This document shows, piece by piece, positions 62,001 through 64,000 of a DNA stretch of 64,000 nucleotides (its first letter is position 1; each line of letters begins with the position of its first letter). The DNA is from Schistosoma mansoni (lineage: Eukaryota > Platyhelminthes > Trematoda > Strigeidida > Schistosomatidae): contig NC_031495.1 in assembly GCF_000237925.1 (NCBI RefSeq), forward strand, positions 12,014,460 through 12,078,459, given 5' to 3'. Both the position numbers and the translations under genes were made by a program. Below the pieces are notes generated by a model. It made no database searches and was not told the DNA's origin. It saw only the letters and a list, made by a program, of their open reading frames with translations.

Positions 62001-62293
62001 CTTGTAACAAACCAAATTTAAGGTTCACAATTTCGTGAATAAAATAAATATTTTGTCCAGGGTTAGGATTTTCAATCTATGCAAAGTGTTTATTTAATGT
62101 ATTTTACATTTTTATGGTGCGAAATGTTTTAGGAACCGTTGAGTTTTTGGTTGATTCCAAACGTAATTTCTATTTTCTTGAGATGAACACTCGACTTCAA
62201 GTAGAGCATCCAATCACTGAGTGTATAACTGGTGTTGACATTGTACATCAAATGCTTCGAGTTGGTAAGGGGCATCCTTTAATGCTATCTCAG
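52633..62293 (+). CDS. Propionyl-CoA carboxylase alpha subunit, partial (four exons)
   Basis: Biotin-carboxylase half of the mitochondrial matrix enzyme that uses ATP and bicarbonate to carboxylate propionyl-CoA to methylmalonyl-CoA, working with the beta subunit. Exons 52633-53086, 53500-53681, 60158-60335 and 62133-62293 join in phase (975 nt, 325 codons). They give [16 protein letters not shown] (N-terminal biotin carboxylase domain), [12 protein letters not shown], the ATP-grasp glycine loop [48 protein letters not shown] and [20 protein letters not shown] (metal/ATP site), then [24 protein letters not shown] and [15 protein letters not shown] favour PCCA over methylcrotonyl-CoA or pyruvate carboxylase. 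The transit peptide, the rest of the carboxylase domain and the biotinyl domain lie outside or were not seen. In helminths the pathway can run toward propionate; for this worm that is inference. Confidence 0.92.
53500..53681 (+). CDS. PCCA exon B (ATP-grasp glycine loop)
   Basis: [20 protein letters not shown] to [11 protein letters not shown]. Acceptor TTTATAG, donor CAG|GTAGTT; phase 1 to phase 0. Confidence 0.95.
53870..54715 (+). repeat. Probable LINE 3' UTR-type repeat in PCCA intron
   Basis: Non-coding and richer in G/C than its surroundings, with internal near-repeats (TATACATGTAA..., GTATGTCTATG) and a tail GATAAGTATAAATAAATAA that looks like a LINE 3' end. Family not identified. Confidence 0.4.
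55409..55594 (+). mobile_element. 186-bp RTE-derived mini-element with 12-bp target duplications
   Basis: 55409 to about 55530 (CTCCGCCTGTAG to CGCTAACCAGAA) matches the 5' end of the minus-strand RTE-type LINE (58822 to about 58695). From ATGCTGGTGAGCGGCC to the GTAAGTAAGTAAG tail it matches that LINE's 3' end (about 55822 to 55765). The joint lies in a short shared AGAA. GAATAGTAGCAA occurs directly before (55397-55408) and after (55595-55606), a perfect 12-bp target-site duplication, so the short form was itself copied by retrotransposition. Its length and lack of coding make it SINE-like and dependent on the LINE's enzymes. Confidence 0.85.
55765..58822 (-). mobile_element. Near full-length RTE-type LINE in PCCA intron
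   Basis: Length about 3.06 kb on the minus strand. A 5' UTR (58822 to about 58650) leads to an ATG and [15 protein letters not shown]. Endonuclease 58650-57790: [56 protein letters not shown]. Linker and RT 57480-56310: [51 protein letters not shown], and [17 protein letters not shown], where the catalytic FADD box reads FAND. C-terminus 56043-55825: [16 protein letters not shown]. It ends in the GTAAG repeat tail. Frames are split in several places and the RT active site is mutated, so this copy is dead. Resembles the schistosome SR2/RTE type. It lies antisense to PCCA. Confidence 0.9.
58823..60157 (+). other. PCCA intron, right part
   Basis: AT-rich; no gene or clear repeat recognised. Ends TATACAG before exon C. 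Confidence 0.6.
60158..60335 (+). CDS. PCCA exon C
   Basis: [20 protein letters not shown] to [13 protein letters not shown], joined in phase 0 to the preceding HIEIQ. Ends in phase 1 at GCA G|GTGAGA. LLCD replaces the VLGD of human PCCA. Confidence 0.93.
60850..61420 (+). mobile_element. Decayed second-family LINE fragment in PCCA intron
   Basis: [20 protein letters not shown] (about 60873-60932) follows the LDGE...VE.FVYLGS pattern of LINE RT ends, and later [18 protein letters not shown] (about 61250-61305) follows LKHRLRWLGHVLRM. Strongly mutated. Confidence 0.6.
62133..62293 (+). CDS. PCCA exon D (ATP/metal site, biotin carboxylase)
   Basis: [20 protein letters not shown] to [10 protein letters not shown]. 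Acceptor TTTTAG, completes the split Gly codon; donor CAG|GTGAGA in phase 0. Human PCCA continues ADIRINGWAVECR; that exon is not seen up to the window end. Confidence 0.95.
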
Positions 62294-64000
62294 GTGAGAT
62301 TTATGCAGTTCTAGATGTAATCTAATCCTACATAAATTATCTCTACTTTTCTGTTGTTACTGTGCTTTAAAGTAATAATTTGCTTATTTGATTTTCCCCT
62401 CTGGTTACTGTCAAATGCATACAATTGGAACATAGCGCTAAAAGTGGGTAACCAGAAGGATAAATTTAAAAAGTAAAACGCAAACAGCATAAGTGTTACT
62501 TTAAGAATTTCAGATTTTAAATTGAGACTAAAATGAACTAATATATTTTTTCATTTATTGGCTAAGTAGCAACTTTTCGTATAGTTTGGCGCCTTGTTTC
62601 AATAAATGGTTAGATAGGAGTGTTAAGAAGGCACAGTATATCGTACGTAGTTTTTAGATACTGGATTTGAACTACACCGGACGGTATTCGCGTGACTTAT
62701 ATGACTAGTTATAAGTAGAAAATCAGTGAATAGATATTATCAGTTTAAACACTGTGATCTTTACACACAACCAAAGTATTTCGAATGGATTGGGAACCCA
62801 GTAAATAATACTGTATTATGTATAATTTTTCTGATTTGTAAATGGAGTATGACTTTCAATTAGTTTTATTTTTACTCACTACATTAGAAAAATCTTTATA
62901 ACTTCAAATCATTCCAATCAATCTTTATTTTCAAGTAATCTAAGCGAAAGTAAGTTGTATTATCCTACTTAGAATCAAGTGTACTAAATTATTTGTAATT
63001 TGGAATATCATCTTAATCTCTTGAATGATCATGTTTTAGTGGCCCAGTATTTGACTTCAATTAGATCGTATGAATAATTGCTGTCGAAATATGTCGCCAG
63101 TCCTCGTATATAATCATTGACTTGTATCGTGTGAGTGTATAACGGAAATGTAATAAGTCAAATACGAGAATGAATTTCGAACACGTATGTTTTGTACAAT
63201 CCAGACAGACGATCAAAGGAATGGAGCGAAACGAGATTATGCGCGGTGAGGAAGGCATGTAAGCCAACTCGATTTAATTAAGCGTTAATCGATATTTATA
63301 ATCACACAAAAATAAATTGCAGACATGTGATGAGTAGGATAAGAAATGCATACACATACGCTCATAGAAAAACAGTTAAGATCAATAAGCGAATAATTGA
63401 CAAGGTCAAAATGTGATTTAAGAACAGTGAATAAATTGGCTTGTCTGGAAGTCAGAATAAGCTATGTGGGCTTATCATAGCAACCGGCACTACAACGCCT
63501 ACAAATTAGATAATTCTTCTACCACATTAATCATTCCGTGTTGCAAAGATTAGTAGCAGTAAATTTGATTTTACTACTTTGTCAGCGTATTCATTTGGAA
63601 CAGGGGATTCAAAGTACTGATGGGCCATTTTCTGGACACAGCCCTTTATTCTCTTTACCTATTGAAATTACAGATATTATCCTGTCTTCATATTACTTTA
63701 AGATATGAATGGTAATTATTACTATAATGGTTTTAATCTAAGTTAAAAATTCAGTGAAATAATATATTGTAAATAGACGATACGTCATCGGGATTTTTTG
63801 TCATCGATTTAATCTGTTTATTTCTCTTGTCTTGCGATTTTCTAAAGTTAGGTCTTAGTTTCTGTTAAAAATCTTACTTACTAACCGAATATAGATATGT
63901 GTTAAGAAATTGTCTTTAAATACGGAATTCATTCTTTCAGATCGTTTAATGTGTCGATACTTTTTAAGAGAAACATCTTAGATCACCTGGCAGTAATGTT
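62294..64000 (+). other. PCCA intron running off the window
   Basis: Searched by eye for the expected ADIRINGWAVECRVYAEDP exon and found none. No repeat family recognised. Confidence 0.6.

Noticed and set aside
52633-62293. Methylcrotonyl-CoA carboxylase, pyruvate carboxylase or acetyl-CoA carboxylase as the identity of the biotin carboxylase gene
   Set aside because: Diagnostic stretches ([43 protein letters not shown]) fit propionyl-CoA carboxylase alpha better.

Overview
The window is animal nuclear DNA from a blood fluke (genus Schistosoma, species not determined). It is AT-rich, has spliced host genes with very small to multi-kilobase introns, carries schistosome-type LINEs, hammerhead/tRNA-type SINEs and a CsRn1/Boudicca-like LTR element, and contains two assembly gaps of exactly 200 N (20276-20475 and 30746-30945).

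1-21740: a head-to-tail array of a ~1.2 kb unit. Each unit carries one U1 spliceosomal snRNA gene of about 157 nt on the + strand, plus a ~1.04 kb non-coding spacer. I count one copy cut by the window edge, 16 complete copies, and a fragment beyond the first gap. The RNA has the 5'-splice-site recognition sequence, a U1-70K-type loop (GAUCAGGAAU), a U1A-type loop (AUUGCACUUC), an Sm-type site and a 3' terminal hairpin. Unit length varies from 1192 to 1221 bp, almost entirely through an (ATTC)n tract. Shared spacer variants show that blocks of units were duplicated.

21740-31600: intergenic, AT-rich and full of old repeats: two decayed LTRs of one family, tRNA-type SINE pieces, a decayed RTE-type LINE, a 240-bp palindromic hammerhead-type SINE, long microsatellites and the second gap.

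31627-39403, minus strand: a complete gene for the large (alpha/beta) subunit of general transcription factor TFIIA. Eight coding exons with consistent phases give 578 residues: an N-terminal helical region, a long low-complexity middle, a conserved taspase-1 site (QVDG), an acidic stretch and a C-terminal beta-barrel segment. Its introns hold a LINE and an LTR fragment, and one intron is only 33 nt.

39404-52632: a nest of transposable elements. A minus-strand CR1-type LINE is entered by a Boudicca-like LTR element, and the far side of that element is a second CR1 piece in the opposite orientation. A diverged direct repeat flanks the nest. A LINE derivative and an unusual CCCC/TTTT-rich tract lie to its right.

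52633-64000, plus strand: the 5' half of the gene for the mitochondrial propionyl-CoA carboxylase alpha subunit (biotin carboxylase part). Four exons are visible with matching phases. The transit-peptide exon and the 3' exons are not seen. Its 6.5-kb third intron holds a near full-length RTE-type LINE and, beside it, a 186-bp element that joins the LINE's 5' end to its 3' end between perfect 12-bp target-site duplications.

The observations most worth following are the large U1 array and its variants, the 186-bp LINE-derived mini-element, the palindromic hammerhead SINE, the tandem acceptor at the TFIIA cleavage site, and the mismatched flanks of the LTR element.
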